A DNA stretch of 64,000 nucleotides from Isoetes taiwanensis. Taxonomy: Eukaryota; Streptophyta; Lycopodiopsida; Isoetales; Isoetaceae. Under the pieces are notes generated by a model. It searched no databases, was not told the DNA's origin, and was given only the letters and a program-made list of their open reading frames with translations. This document shows positions 1-11,877 of the stretch, in pieces. The first letter of the stretch is position 1. Each line of letters begins with the position of its first letter. A program made the position numbers and the translations under genes. The stretch covers positions 33,339,166-33,403,165 of the forward strand of contig JAJEKV010000003.1 of NCBI GenBank assembly GCA_021234155.1, written 5' to 3'.

Positions 1-327
1 ACCAACTTGGCATACAATACAATTTTTGATTCACAAAAAGTTGGTAAGGTTGAATTTCTAGTTCATGTTGCTTATAATTTTTTCTCTAAAAGTCCTCAAA
101 GGTTAGCAATGTTTCAAGACTTTGCAAGCAGTATCACTATTGAGACATTTCCTTATGAGAAGGCATTTGAGTTGTGGAACAATGAGTGCAAGCGTAGAGC
201 ATCTTCTAAATTACATGAGGAAGCATCTAATTTAATGAAGGAACCTATAGTAGACAATAATAGCTCGGGTGAGCATTGTCAAGATGACCATGAGAACTTC
301 AGTTGGTCGATCCAAGGTTGTTTATAA
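1..327 (+). CDS. Partial coding fragment, unidentified
   Basis: This frame is open from the window edge to a TAA at about 327, giving about 108 codons. It starts upstream of the window, so there is no reliable start; the first possible ATG-like codon is a TTG. The peptide is mixed hydrophobic and acidic, with segments such as VEFLVHVAYNFF and EKAFELWNNECKRR and an acidic, His-containing end. I do not recognise the family. It could be the last exon of a host gene or a transposase-derived fragment. The sequence after the stop is AT-rich and non-coding. Confidence 0.3.
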   Translation, partial: TNLAYNTIFDSQKVGKVEFLVHVAYNFFSKSPQRLAMFQDFASSITIETFPYEKAFELWNNECKRRASSKLHEEASNLMKEPIVDNNSSGEHCQDDHENFSWSIQGCL

Positions 328-632
328 GCTATGTCTTAGCCTGGTTTAGAATATGGCATATGTTACTTGATTATTGTTACATGTCTACACTACATGATTA
401 CAATAACATATTGTGGGATTTTGCTTTATGAAATAGCCACATAAAAGTTTTAATTTACTTGATTTTTTGCTTCGAAAAAATAGCCAAATAAAATTTTAAA
501 GGAGTAATTAAATTAAAAGTTTAGCCATCTCCAAGTAAAAATAAATGTGAATGTATCCATAACTTTAGCCAAACATACATCATAAAGAATGTTAAGATTT
601 TAGAAAATAGCCAAATGTTTTTACATAAAAAA
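328..632. other. AT-rich segment, possibly a MITE-type remnant
   Basis: This stretch has no coding potential. It contains repeated short phrases in both senses such as TAGCCAAAT, TTTAGCCA and AAATAGCC. The same vocabulary (TTTAGCTAAA, TTTAGCCAAT) fills the AT-rich element nested in the LINE at 58.05-58.65 kb, so the two may be related. I did not find clean terminal inverted repeats here. It sits directly against the broken end of the copia remnant that follows. Confidence 0.25.
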
Positions 633-634
633 AA

Positions 635-2115
635 CTATAGTATGCTTAATTTTTTCCCTGGTGCTAACCTGTCATGCCAAAGTTCAAATTCTGGAATTTT
701 TATGGTGACACTGTCATGGCCCAGGGTTTCCATTTGAAACAAATTTCCAACACATTTTGCATGAAACTTTAGTATATTGCCAAGATAGATGTTACATCTT
801 TTTGAGTCAAAATTGACTATATAGCCTAAGTCCACTAGCTGACTTACAGAAATAAGATTTTTGATGATTGTTGGAACACATAATACATTTTCAATGTCTA
901 CTGTATTCCCATTAAGATCAATAAACTGAAGAAGTCCCCTCCCTTCAATCTCTTGTAGATCTCCATTACCAACTTGAATTCTTCTAGTATGAGAAGTTGC
1001 TAAATTTCTTAACAGATCAGTAGATTTGACTACTGATCTTTCAGCTCCACTATCAACTACAAGAGTTTCAGGTTTATTAGCATTCTGATTTTTCTCAATA
1101 ATGGCAAATGCAAGACTTACCTCATCTTCTTCATCATTATTAGATTTCTCCTTTTCTTCTTGTTCCCTAGCAACAAAGGTTCCAGTTGATTTCCTACCTC
1201 GACCCCTGCTTGAGTTGGTTTTTCCTCCTCTAGTTATGGGTCTCTTGTTCTTGCCTCTGCCATAATCCTTTGGTGTAGGGCATTTAGCTGTCACATGCCC
1301 CTTACCCCCACAGGTGTAGCAATTGAACTCCCTTTTCTGCTTGGGGCACTCACTTTTGTAATGGCCTGGCTCATTACAATTATAGCATGTAACTTGATTC
1401 TTTTTTCCTGCAAAAGGAAATTCAGAGGGTTCTTCCCTTTCTCTCATTATCTTCCTCTGTTCGTATTCAGTTCTTAATATATTCTCAGCCTCTTCCTTTG
1501 TTTTACTCATGTTCCTGATAAATAAGGACAGATTTTCATTTTTCACTTACTAGAGGTTTGCAAGACTTGGCTTCTTTCAGATATGTTTATTCCAGCCCCA
1601 GCCAAGTCAGCAACAATGTTATCAAAGGTGTTAAAGAAATTTGAAACATCTCCTTCTTCCTTTAGTTTTAAATTCCTCAAATCATTCTCAAGAAGATCAA
1701 CTTGTGAGGAGGTTTTCTCTTCAAAATGTTTCAGTAAATATGGCCACATTTGTTTTGGATTTAAATTTCTCAGTTTAAGCCTGATAATTGGGCTTACCTT
1801 ACAAGTGATTATGCCTTGTGCTTCTTTGACTCTTGGGTATAATGATCTCCCATTCCTCATATGACTGCTTCCAGCTAGGCCTTCTGCATTTGATGGCACA
1901 ACACCTGCATTTTGCCTCATATTAACTGAACCTTCAGATACTGACCTTGTGAGTCTATTGAAGTCCATGTTTGTGCCTCCTTCTGGATCAACAAGATCCC
2001 AGAGATCCTCCACTTCTAGAATGTGCTTTACTGCATCCTTCCATACTTGAAATCCTGATCCTCCCTTATATACTTCTACAGTACTTAAAAGGCTAGCTCC
2101 AAATCTGCTGGACAT
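635..2115 (-). pseudogene. Ty1/copia remnant 1: gag and protease, truncated
   Basis: Reading on the minus strand, a gag N-terminus starts at 2115 (MSSRFGASLL, then FQVWK) and runs to a TGA near 1543. The frame then shifts by one base into a second open stretch (1546-635). That stretch carries two CX2CX4HX4C zinc knuckles (CYNCNEPGHYKSEC and CYTCGGKGHVTAKC), the aspartic-protease motif VVDSGAERS, and the beginning of the GAG-pre-integrase domain (ELWHDRL). Homology stops right after that motif, so integrase, reverse transcriptase and RNase H are missing and the element cannot move. The layout matches the more complete copia at 36.6-42.6 kb, with similar but clearly diverged protein sequence, so they are different families or old copies. 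Confidence 0.9.
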
Positions 2116-2160
2116 GATGAATAAATCTCCTTTATAATTGTGTACTTAGGACCTGGCATT

Positions 2161-2172
2161 GCTCTGATACCA
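2161..2172 (-). other. Primer-binding site of copia remnant 1
   Basis: On the minus strand this reads TGGTATCAGAGC, the complement of the 3' end of plant initiator-Met tRNA and the standard primer site of Ty1/copia elements. It lies one base inside the LTR end and just upstream of gag, which orients the element. Confidence 0.9.
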
Positions 2173-2173
2173 A

Positions 2174-2835
2174 TGTTAGAAATAGAGAAACAAGTCTATT
2201 TCTACTGCTAGCTTGATGAATTAGTGTATAGCATCAAGACAAGGAACAATGAAATATCACAAAGTATCAAAGACTTATATTTCAAATCTTTAAATCTCAA
2301 TATTAACCATTGAATTACTATAGCAGAAATCACAGTAGCTAAGGTATTGACTTAGTTACTGTAGCAAGGTTGACCCGATGGGGATGCAACCGAAATCATC
2401 CACTTCAACCTTGAATTCCTCCTTAACTTTTTATCTAGCCAACTCAACCATCTGAGCCGGCCTCTCTGCAATCAAATAGGTTGATCTTCGACGGTCTAGG
2501 CATCGGAATTGGCCGACTTGCCGAGATCCTATTCATATGGGATTTCCCTCCATAAGTTCAGGCCAGCTCAACCTTTTAGAATATAATTAGGTTCAAGATA
2601 AACCATTGAACCTATGATATATCGTGAACCCTTTAGAAAATGTTAGGGTTCCATGATTACAACTATAATTTCTATACAGATATATGTACAACCTAAGTAT
2701 GAGATCTTTGAGATAAGAATTTTGTGATGAACCAACTCTATAATTCCAACAAACCTGGAGGAAGATTGATTTCGACCCATAGCTATTCCTTCCAGCCAGG
2801 GAACAAGGGGGATACCCCTCTGTTTGCATCTAACA
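2174..2835 (-). repeat. 5' LTR of copia remnant 1
   Basis: On the minus strand the LTR begins TGTTAGATGC at 2835 and ends CTAACA at 2174, giving the short inverted ends TGTTAG/CTAACA and a length of about 662 bp. The downstream end abuts the primer-binding site. The matching 3' LTR is absent because the element is truncated in the protease/integrase region. The far boundary rests only on the TGTTAG match, since there is no second LTR in the window to compare. Confidence 0.75.
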
Positions 2836-3412
2836 AGTTCATTAAATGTCATCGAGCAAGTAGTAGAGTCTATATCTTCGGGAGGAGGAGGCAAGCTAGA
2901 CCCTTTGGAATGAAGAAGATGAAGATCGAGACATAGCAAATGGATGCCTTCTGCATTGAATGGAGCTGTACTTATATCGAACAAAATTATTGATATTCAT
3001 TGTAGCAGCATTATTGGTTATATATACAAGTATAATGTACAAAATACACATATAAATATAATGTACATATACAGTATATATACCTAGTTTCTCTTTAAAT
3101 AGCCATCTATGCCTTCATTGTCTTTGCCTCCTTCTGCCTCTTCCTCTTCTCAGACATGCTCCTTGCCTCCCTGTCTGCTCCTTGTTTGCATGCTCCTTGC
3201 CTCCCTGTCTGTTCCTTGTTTGCATGCTCCTTGCCTGCTCTTTATGTGCATGTTCCTTATCAAGTACCTTTTTTTGCTCCTTGTCTGCTCCTCCACTAGT
3301 TTCTGCAAATGGTAACTTTTCAAGAACATCCTCGCTGGGCTGATCCGGAATCCCTGCAAGCATGCGGCAAAAGAAATACGTGCACTTTTGTTGAATTTGT
3401 TAGCAACTTTTA
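2836..3412. other. Non-coding stretch and presumed intron upstream of the interrupted exon
   Basis: No gene is recognised. The stretch includes AT-rich TATA-like repeats around 3030-3080 and the 34-bp minisatellite listed separately. Its end, with a T-rich tract and TTTTAG at about 3407-3412, looks like a 3' splice site for the exon that begins at 3413. Confidence 0.4.
3155..3256 (+). repeat. 34-bp minisatellite, three imperfect copies
   Basis: The phrase CATGCTCCTTGCC starts at 3155, 3189 and 3223, exactly 34 bases apart, and a fourth decayed start follows near 3248. The copies differ by a few substitutions and a deletion in the last unit. The open frames crossing it are by-products of the repeat. 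Confidence 0.8.
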
Positions 3413-3532
3413 GGAGCATCGATGGCGCCATGGGCCAACTACAGAGCTTGCGAATTGAGAAATCAATATACGAGAGTTAGATATGGGCGGTGGGGGAGGC
3501 GGGAATGGACGCTGGCGCTCGAACCCTAAACC

Positions 3533-3823
3533 ATGGCTGTGAGGCACTTCGCCATCCTTTCTGAAGGATCGAAGATTGCTTGTGGCTGGTTGGTGGGAGA
3601 AGATGCAACCCTATGGAGAAACTTGGTGCTTCACCAGTTTTTCCCGGATGATCTCTTTCACCCGATTTTTCCCTTCATTTCTGTAGAAGATGACCTTGAA
3701 GTGCAGATTACCGAATCTTGGCTGGGTGAGTTTGTAGGGGACAAGAACAAAGTCGTGTGCCAGAGTCTTCAACCCGCTCGTTCTTGGTTAGAACATAAGA
3801 TTACCGTTAAAGTTTATAGTTAG
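3533..3823 (+). pseudogene. LINE-1 ORF1, N-terminal part
   Basis: The ATG at 3533 (context AAACCATGGC) opens a 96-codon frame. The segment DDLEVQITESWLGEFVGDK resembles the start of the DUF4283/RRM-like region of plant L1 ORF1 proteins, where a Trp followed by a Gly-x-[FV]-x-G core is usual. The frame stops at 3823 and the rest of the domain lies in a different frame further on. The 660 bases between the two parts contain no clear continuation, so an internal insertion or heavy decay is likely. Placement inside the LINE follows from the target duplication; the domain assignment is tentative. Confidence 0.4.
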
Positions 3824-4484
3824 TCAAGTCTTGAGCAAATCTTAGGGTGGTGGAGGTAGAATAAGGAAGACAAAGGAAAAAATAAAAAATAGTTGTAGTT
3901 CAAATGTAGTGGGGCCGTGTGAAAAAAAAAAGGAATGTCGAATTTCATTGGAAACCGCGGCCAGGGTAAGGTCGCCTTGGATAATTGGGATAAAGGACAT
4001 AATATTTGAGACAAAGAATGGAAAAGGATGGATTGGGACGGGACCGAAAAAGAGACTATTGATACTGATTACATAAGCTTAGCAACAGAGGTCGAGAGCA
4101 ACTGTGGGCGATTGTGGAAGAGTTGATCAAACTTCGAAAGGCCGACAAGCATCCGGATCGTGTTGCTTTCGAGATTTCCTAACCTCGCCCCCAAACATGG
4201 TGAACACTCGAACCGGAGCGGGGTAGGCCCGGTGAATAGACAAAGAGAGGGTGGTTCAAATTTTAGATTCTTGACTATGCTAATGAGATTCAAAATGTGG
4301 TGAAGCGTGAACTAAAGGACCAAAGCCGCCCCGCCTGTGTTGGTAAGCTCAAAACCCAAACTGTAGAAAAATAAACTTAAATATCTCTAGCCTCGGCCTC
4401 ATTGGTTGTGTCCGACACGAAGGGGTCCGCTTACGCATCTTTTAAAGCCGAATCGAAAAAGACAAAGATATCTTAATCAAAAAT

Positions 4485-5805
4485 ATGTATTGGATCGAGT
4501 TCCCATTTTTTATAGCGAAATGTGAGAACTCCCGCTCGCCAATCGTGGCTCCTAAAAAAGGAACAATCAGCCAAGCCAATACCCAGCTTTTCTTTCAGAA
4601 ATGGTATCCGGGATTTGACCCCCAGAATTTATCTGAACTTTTCCATCCGGCCTGGTCGTCTTTGCAGGGGTTAAACCCCATGTACTGGAATGAACAATCT
4701 TTGTATTCTTTGTTCAAGAATACAGGTAATTATATTGCTTTGGAGATCACAACTGATCGAGCCCCCAGAGTTTGGGCTCAGATAGACCAACTGAAACCAG
4801 TGCCTGAAAGCATACATTACATTGATTACTTTGGAAATCCCAAAGTACTAAAGCTAGCCTGGAATGGTCTGCCTGAGCCATGTTCTATCTGTGGACTTCG
4901 ATTACATGGTGGAGGCATCTGCAAAGGGTCAAAAACAGAGATCCCAAAGCGAAAAGTGGCAATAGAAAGGGAGGAGGAATGGATCACTCCTAACAAGGGG
5001 AAAGCTCAGAGGTATCAAAATACCCCTGCCCAGAAACCAAAAAAGAATGTGAATGGCAGTGCAAAGAGGAAAGCAAGGAAACAAAAACAAAGGGAAATCC
5101 GGGAGCAGCAGAATCAGGAGGAGCAAAAAATTAAAGAACAAAAGAGGCAATGGAGGAAGAACATGGAGATAAAGATCTTGAACAAGGCAAAGGGGAAAGA
5201 AGTGGTAGATCCAGATGCTCTGATTGTTACCCCAGCCCATGAGGGCAGAGCTAGGGTGCTGACCATTGAGGAACCAAGTGGGCCTCCTATTAATGAATAC
5301 TTTCGGGTCGATGACTTCGGGTGGAAAATTTTTAGAACAGGAAGAACCCTCTAAAACCCTTTCCTCTCCCCCTGTTATCCAACTGTTTAAGGATGCTCCC
5401 TCAATTGAAGAGGAGTATGTGACCATTCAGGGTGATGAGAATCACAAGGGTGGTTTTGAGGAGGATTTCCTGAACCCCCTCACAAGAGATAGCAATGGAG
5501 ATCAGGGGACTCAAGAATCAGAAATGATTCTACCCACTAATCTGATTATAAATAACTCTCCCATGTTGGAACAAGTGGCACAGGTGGCTCCTGAACAGGA
5601 AGAAGACATCCAAGGGGTCCCATGCTCACTGGAATTGGAAATAGGGGACACCCCCCATGGAAAATTCTGGAATGATGAAGAAAGCAGTGATGAAGACACT
5701 CAGGAAGAGTCCTTTTTCACCCCCCAAACAACCAAAAAAACAAGGCAGAGAAAGGTCTATACTCCTAATCCTTATGGGCCAATCACCAGATCCAAGAAGG
5801 CATGA
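4485..5805 (+). pseudogene. LINE-1 ORF1, central and C-terminal part
   Basis: Two overlapping frames make up one former ORF: 4485-5354 and, after a frameshift near 5330, up to the TGA at 5803-5805. The first part has the DUF4283-like region (WYPGFDPQNL, MYWNEQSL) followed by a zinc-knuckle-like CSICGLRLHGGGIC at about residues 136-149, then a long Lys/Glu/Gln-rich, probably coiled-coil stretch. The second part is acidic and ends in a basic tail (GPITRSKKA). ORF1 proteins of L1 elements bind RNA and escort it in the ribonucleoprotein. The stop overlaps the start of ORF2 as ATGA, a compact arrangement suited to reinitiation. Confidence 0.8.
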
Positions 5806-6500
5806 AGATTGTCACATGGAATGTGAGGGGGATTAAAGGGCCCCTGAAACGAAGAAGAGTCATCATTGCCTTGAAAGAAATGAGGGCTGACATTGTCCTT
5901 ATTCAAGAACATAGGCTTCCAAGTTTTGAAGCCTCAAATCTGGGGAACTGGGTTATGCCTAATGGAGGATCCTTGTGGTCACCAGCTGATGGTACCAAAG
6001 GGGGGATCTGCACAATATGGAACTCTTACTCTCCTCTAGGGTCATATCACCATCCTTCTGGCAGATGGCATGTCATTTTCCTTAGGGTGGGGGAAGACAA
6101 AGTTGGGATAATTAATGTATATGCATCCACAGATCCTGAGGAGAGGGAAAGACAATGGAAGGACATGGCTGACTGGATTCCTACCATGCAGGCAGACAGT
6201 TGGGTGCTGAGTGGAGACTTCAACAATACCCCTTTGTGGAACCAGAAGTTAGGCAAAAAGCTGAACATGACAAAAAATGAAAGATTCCAGTGGGACAAAC
6301 TTATGGATATCTTTGTGTATCAAGCCCCCTCCTCAACTAATGTGTACTCCTGGAGTAACAAAAGGGTGGGGAATGATAGGGTGTTTTGTCTCCTAGACAG
6401 GTTTTACACTAAAGATGTCAGTATGTGGCCACAAATAATTATAAATGGGGACCCACAAAGAACTCAATATCAGACCACTTCCCACGGATCATGGAAGTAG
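5802..6500 (+). pseudogene. LINE-1 ORF2, AP-type endonuclease domain
   Basis: The ATG at 5802 overlaps the ORF1 stop. The protein begins MKIVTWNVRGIKGPLKRR, the standard start of L1 endonucleases, followed by the catalytic Glu in LIQEHRL, a Tyr in INVYAS and the SGDFNN motif. This domain nicks target DNA so that reverse transcription can prime from the break. A frameshift or small deletion before 6500 scrambles the terminal SDH motif, and the frame stops there. The reverse transcriptase continues in another frame 38 bases later. Confidence 0.9.
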
Positions 6501-6538
6501 GCAACTTCGGTTAAAGGGGAGCTAACACCCCCTTTAAA

Positions 6539-8545
6539 TTGAACACCAGCCTTCTCAACAATGAAGTCTTCTGTCGAGAATTCCAGGACTTCTACAAATC
6601 CCTACCCCCATTGCAGCAGAGTGGATCAATGAAGGGGTTTGTAAACAAAATGAGGAAGATAAAGGAATGGTTGAAACTATGGGGTAAAAGGTGGAATGGA
6701 AATATGAAAAAGGAAAAAACAGACATCTATCTTCAGGTCAAAGAAATTAGGCAAAGGATTTTTGATGACCCATACAATGTGGATTTGCATAAGGAGGAGG
6801 AACACCTGGAAAGAAAGGTCAAAAACATTGAGGAGACAGAAGCTAAGGGTCTTATCATCAAGAGTAAATGCATCAATGTTAATTGCATGGACAGATGTAG
6901 CTCTAAGCTCTTCTTCAGGACAGCAAAAGGGCGAATCATGAACAATGGCATCATCTCGGTTACAGAAGAAGGCCAAAAGATCTCAGGGCAGGAAAATCTA
7001 TTGGACTTCTTCCATGCTAAATACAAGGACCTGTTTGCTGATTCACAGGTGAATGAGGCCAACCTTAAGCACTTCTTTCATAAGCTTGGTCCAGCTGACC
7101 AAGCAATTGATGATGGCGCTCTGCTACAGCAACCTTCTACAGAGGAAATTGGGAAAACTCTCACAGGTATGGCTCATGGGAAGAGCCCTGGCCCTGATGG
7201 AATCCCCCCGGAATTCTATGTGGCCTTCTGGGACATCATGAAGCAGGACCTAACCACATTCATCCAGGGAGCTTGGGCTGCCCCAAAGGTACATCCAGCC
7301 ATAAATGCTGGCCTGATTGCCCTAATTCCCAAAGTTGATCCTCCTGTTGCCTTCTCTGATTGGAGGCCAATATCACTCACAAACTCTTCATATAAAATCT
7401 TGGCCAAGATTAAGCTAATGTAATCAAGGGGATTCTCCAAAGGTAATAAATCCAAAGGCAATCAGGCCTTCCGCGAGAAAAGGAGCATCTTGGATAACTT
7501 CATAGGGGCTCATGAGGGTTTACATTGGAATCTTCACTCCAAGCAGAACTGCATGCTAGTTAAGCTGGATTTCAGACGGGCCTATGATACAATTAATTGG
7601 AAGTTCCTCTACATGGCAATGGCACAGCTTGGCTTCTCTGATGGAGTGATAGGGAAAGTGCACAGCCTCAATGATGCTGGTTGCTCTGCAGTCATGGTCA
7701 ATGGATCCCCTACCAAGTTCTTTGAATGCAAAAAAGGGGTAAGACAGGGATGCCCTCTGGCTCCCTATCTGTTCTTAATTGTTGCAGAAATGGTAACCAG
7801 GGCCACACTCAATATGGTAACTACAAAAGAGATCCATGGCCTCCAACTTCCACAAGGTATGGGAGACTTTGTCATCATGCAATATGCTGATGACACATTT
7901 GCATTTCTGCAGAATGATGGATCAAGTCTTCCCAATTTCCTAAATATGCTACAACTTTTTGGGAGTGCTTCTGGTGTCCTCCTGAATAAGAATAAGAGCA
8001 CCATTGTCATGCAAACTGAACAGGATGAGCTGCATGGCATCAAAGTTACTGGACACAAATCTGCCACAAAACTTCTAGGGTTGCCTCTGGCTGTCAATAT
8101 GAATTTACCTGGACTATGGGACTCAATTGTAAATAGGATGAAGAGGAAGATACAGATGTACTCTAAATCTCTCTCTTTAGCAGGGCGTGTGGGTATAATT
8201 AACAGTGTGATTGCCAGCACACACATCTACTTTTCCTCGGTAATCATAGCTGATAAGGCATCATATAGGAAACTGGAAACTGCTATGAGGGAATACATTT
8301 GGCAGGGAGCAAGAATGGTCTCCTGGGATAATTTGACCTTGCCAAGGAAGGAAGGTGGATTAGGGTGTAAAGACCTATTTTCCCAAGCTCAGGCTCTGGC
8401 TGCTAAAATAGTCTGGAGATCCCTGACTTCTGAAAGTCCATCACCTGCTCTCAAACTTGTGAAATACTGGTTAGGGACCACAACCATAGTAGGTGCCCTT
8501 CTCTTCCTCACCAACTCCCCGGGACTCGAAGATTTTACCGATTAA
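6539..8545 (+). pseudogene. LINE-1 ORF2, reverse transcriptase domain
   Basis: Two open stretches (6539-7423 and 7490-8545) together encode the finger and palm parts. The first carries GKSPGPDGIPPEFY and SDWRPISLTNSSYKILAKI, then ends at a TAA. The second carries motif A (LDFRRAYDTINW), motif B (GVRQGCPLAPYLF) and the catalytic motif C (MQYADDTFAF). It continues with the thumb-like region (LLGLPL, SLAGRVGIINSV, WDNLTLPRKEGGLG) that is typical of plant L1 elements. The YADD active site is intact, but the internal stop and frameshift disable the enzyme. Confidence 0.93.
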
Positions 8546-9567
8546 ATCCTCCCCGCACATCCAAAATTCAGGCGATTCTCTCACTGAATTTGGTCTCCCA
8601 TGCTTCCGAGCAAGGGAGTTGGACTCTGGTCAATGACATTCATGGTTTCTTCTGGCATCAGGATTTGGTAAATGAGGATGAAGGTTGTTTGGCCCTCAAG
8701 CACCCCCTCAAATACAAGGAATGGTGCCTGGCTGGGCTACACACCATAGGCTCCCTAAGGAATAATGAGACTTGGAGAGAATGGGGGAGCTAACTACTCT
8801 GGTTGCTGTTACGATACGAGACCAACAGAAAATCTATTCCTTAGTCACCGTGCATCCTGTGGGTAATGACAACCGTCTTCATAATTGGATCTCCATGGTA
8901 AGGGATATAAGGTATCTCGTGATTTATAGTCTGCTACTTGACAAGAGTCAACTCAAAGTTTGCGTAACATGGAACTGCCAACGTGATACAAACCAGATGA
9001 TTATCGATACGGGGTTGGAAGCTTCAGTGTGCAAATAAGGTCATCTTCTTTAGATGGCTGCTACTTAACCAAAGCCTCAAAACTAATAGCTATAGGGCCC
9101 AATTTGACATCAACATATCTGGCATGTGCCCCTTAGGCTGTGGTCAGGTTGAAACGAGCCCCCACGTCTTCACCTGCCCGTGGTTAGCTCCATTCTGGCA
9201 ATGGATTAGACCCCTGTTACAACAAGTTCCCACTGATGATGCCTCCTTGCTGCAGTTTCTCAACAATACATCATCCTTCAAGGGCACTCTCAAAACTCTA
9301 GCCTGCTGGGCTATTTGGAAACATAGGAATACAGTGGCCATCGAAGGACTGGCCCCGAGCCTATCTGAACTTAAAGCCTTTTTTCAGATCCTCCTAGCTG
9401 AGGCAGCCATGGCACATAGGGCAAACAAGGGTCTAAAATATGATCGCAAATGGGATTTCTTGGGAACCTTCAATGGTTTCTTTCAATTTTTTGCAATTCT
9501 ATTTAATGATTTAGATATTGTTCTTGACAGAATTTCTGCTGAAGCGACACTATGCGGGGGGACATGA
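8546..9567 (+). pseudogene. LINE-1 ORF2, C-terminal zf-RVT region
   Basis: After 8545 the coding sequence is broken over several frames. The clearest part is 9124-9567, which begins CPLGCGQVETSPHVFTCPWL and carries the Cys-x3-Cys...His-x4-Cys pattern of the zf-RVT domain found at the end of plant L1 ORF2. It is followed by AIWKHRNTVAIEG, a common tail of these proteins. No RNase H domain is evident. The segment 9568-10102 is the 3' UTR. Confidence 0.75.
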
Positions 9568-10553
9568 GTGCTTAGTGGATCCTGCCACACCTCCACTCTC
9601 CAACCAAGAAGTCATTGATGCTCTGTTTTGGGTCAAGACTGAAGTTATCAGCTGTATAACCTTTGAGAGGTCAGCCGCGCATCGAAGACATCTGAGGTTT
9701 AATCAGAAATCAAACCATACTTTCGCCAAAAAAAGAAAATCCATGAAGATGCCCGTGACTCCTGGATTATGCACCTGCTGGACTCCACTGGTTATGGTCC
9801 AAATGAGCTAGATGACATGATGTTCATCTACACAGATGAGGCCTTTGCAATTATATCACTGGAGGGAGTGCCGGATATACTGTAAACAGTCTATGGAACA
9901 GTAGTCTCTGTTTTGAGTAGATATGCTTCTGAACTTTAAGTTTAAAGTGCTTTCTATTTTGAACTCTGTTTAGTGCCCTCCATGAAGGGTCTATGATAGC
10001 GAATAGCTATCCACTTTTTCCCAGAAGTAGTACTTCCTACTCAGGGTTTTTTGTATGATCATGTAATTTTCTATACAGTAATACAATCTCTGCCGTTTCC
10101 TCAAAAAAAAAAAAAAAAAAACTACAGAGCTTGCAAGGCAGCTGATCAACTTCATTATCGACCGCTATACTTGTCAGCTCCCTCAACTGCAGGAGATCAG
10201 TTCGAGTAATGAAATGATGACTCTAACTGCTTTGGGACTTCTTGAACCTCCCTCAGATTTGGAAGAGAGGCTAGAACAGTTGGACATGCTTTTCCATGGT
10301 TTCATGGTCTACTCTCTGGATCACTATGTACCTCTGGTCATTCCTACTTGTGAAGAGAATAGGATTTATATCTTCATTGAAATTTACAACTTCCATTACA
10401 AATCTTTTGTGGATATTGGTCAGCTCCTATTCCGTTCCCTTCACTTCAATATCCTGTGGTTATTGTCGAAATTCCCCACCTGGGATACAATTCCTTGGGA
10501 TACACATGAGCTATGGCTACATAGCACGCAGCACATAATACATACATATCACA

Positions 10554-10785
10554 GGTAAAGATACTTCATTGGAATTATGGGTGTAAACCGGTATAAACCT
10601 TTTCATAGAAATTAAGTATATAAGTATGTAATTTCCATGTAATTAAGTAACTTCCATGTATTATCATGTATTATCTTAGGCGAGATTTTCCTTTTAACTT
10701 TTCATGTAAGTGAATGATTTCTTCTAGCATTTGCCATGTATTTCCTTCTGTGATAGTTCTAAATATGGTCGAGAGGCCATATTCG
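10554..10785. other. Non-coding, AT-rich
   Basis: I see nothing recognisable in this stretch. It would be intron if the exon ends at 10553. Confidence 0.4.
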
Positions 10786-10985
10786 GCACCGTAGCCACAG
10801 TGCGAGATTGCCTCTTCCACAAATTATTGGAGGGCCTATTTCGCATCGTGACTACGGTGCAAAATACTTACATCCAGTTTAGTTACATGCCTATAATTCG
10901 CACCGTGGCCACGGCGCGCAATACATGCATCCACTTTAGTTACAATGCAGCATTTTGCACCGTGGCCACTGTGCGAAATACTTGA
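10786..10985. repeat. 57-bp tandem repeat with a palindromic core, four copies
   Basis: The core starts at 10786, 10843, 10900 and 10957, exactly 57 bases apart each time. The consensus core GCACCGTGGCCACGGTGC is a perfect 18-base inverted repeat, and each copy deviates from it by one to a few bases. The spacer is AT-rich and similar between copies 2, 3 and 4 (AATACTTACATCC, then TTTAGTTACA). The first copy has a diverged spacer. Confidence 0.85.
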
Positions 10986-11766
<781 letters not shown>

Positions 11767-11877
11767 TAGAGTGTGAAACTTGTAGACATCCATCACTCGG
11801 CAACTTGTAGAAGACACATTGATATGAAGAACCAAAGATAGACATTGGTTTGGCATCATATAGGCATTTCTTGAAGG

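Larger units (their letters stand above)
3452..10120 (+). mobile_element. LINE-1: near full-length L1-type non-LTR retrotransposon
   Basis: The element runs from just after the left target duplication to a poly(A) tail (10103-10120). The flanking direct repeat ACTACAGAGCTTGC occurs at 3438-3451 and 10121-10134, with one further A that could belong to the repeat or the tail. The order inside is 5' region, ORF1 (about 3533-5805), then ORF2 with AP-type endonuclease, reverse transcriptase and a C-terminal zinc-binding region (5802 to about 9567), then a 3' UTR. This is the plant L1 layout. Stops and frameshifts in both ORFs make it inactive. The target duplication is intact, so the insertion is readable but not necessarily recent. 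Confidence 0.93.
3413..10553 (+). pseudogene. Host exon split by a LINE insertion (unidentified protein)
   Basis: If the LINE at 3452-10120 and one copy of the target duplication are removed, bases 3413-3451 join to 10135 onward in one open frame. It begins after a plausible acceptor (TTTTAG) and ends near 10553 at a strong donor (CAG followed by GTAAAG), or earlier. The joined frame reads through motifs such as TTELARQLINF, then LTALGLLEPPSDLEERLEQL, then MVYSLDHYVPLV, which look like helical protein sequence. I do not recognise the family. The 6.7-kb insertion in the exon would destroy the product unless the whole LINE were spliced out. The right-hand part after about 10340 is less protein-like and may be intron. 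Confidence 0.5.

Noticed and set aside
2724-2984. Host gene in short open frames on both strands within and beside the copia LTR
   Set aside because: The frames overlap the LTR end and have no family match.
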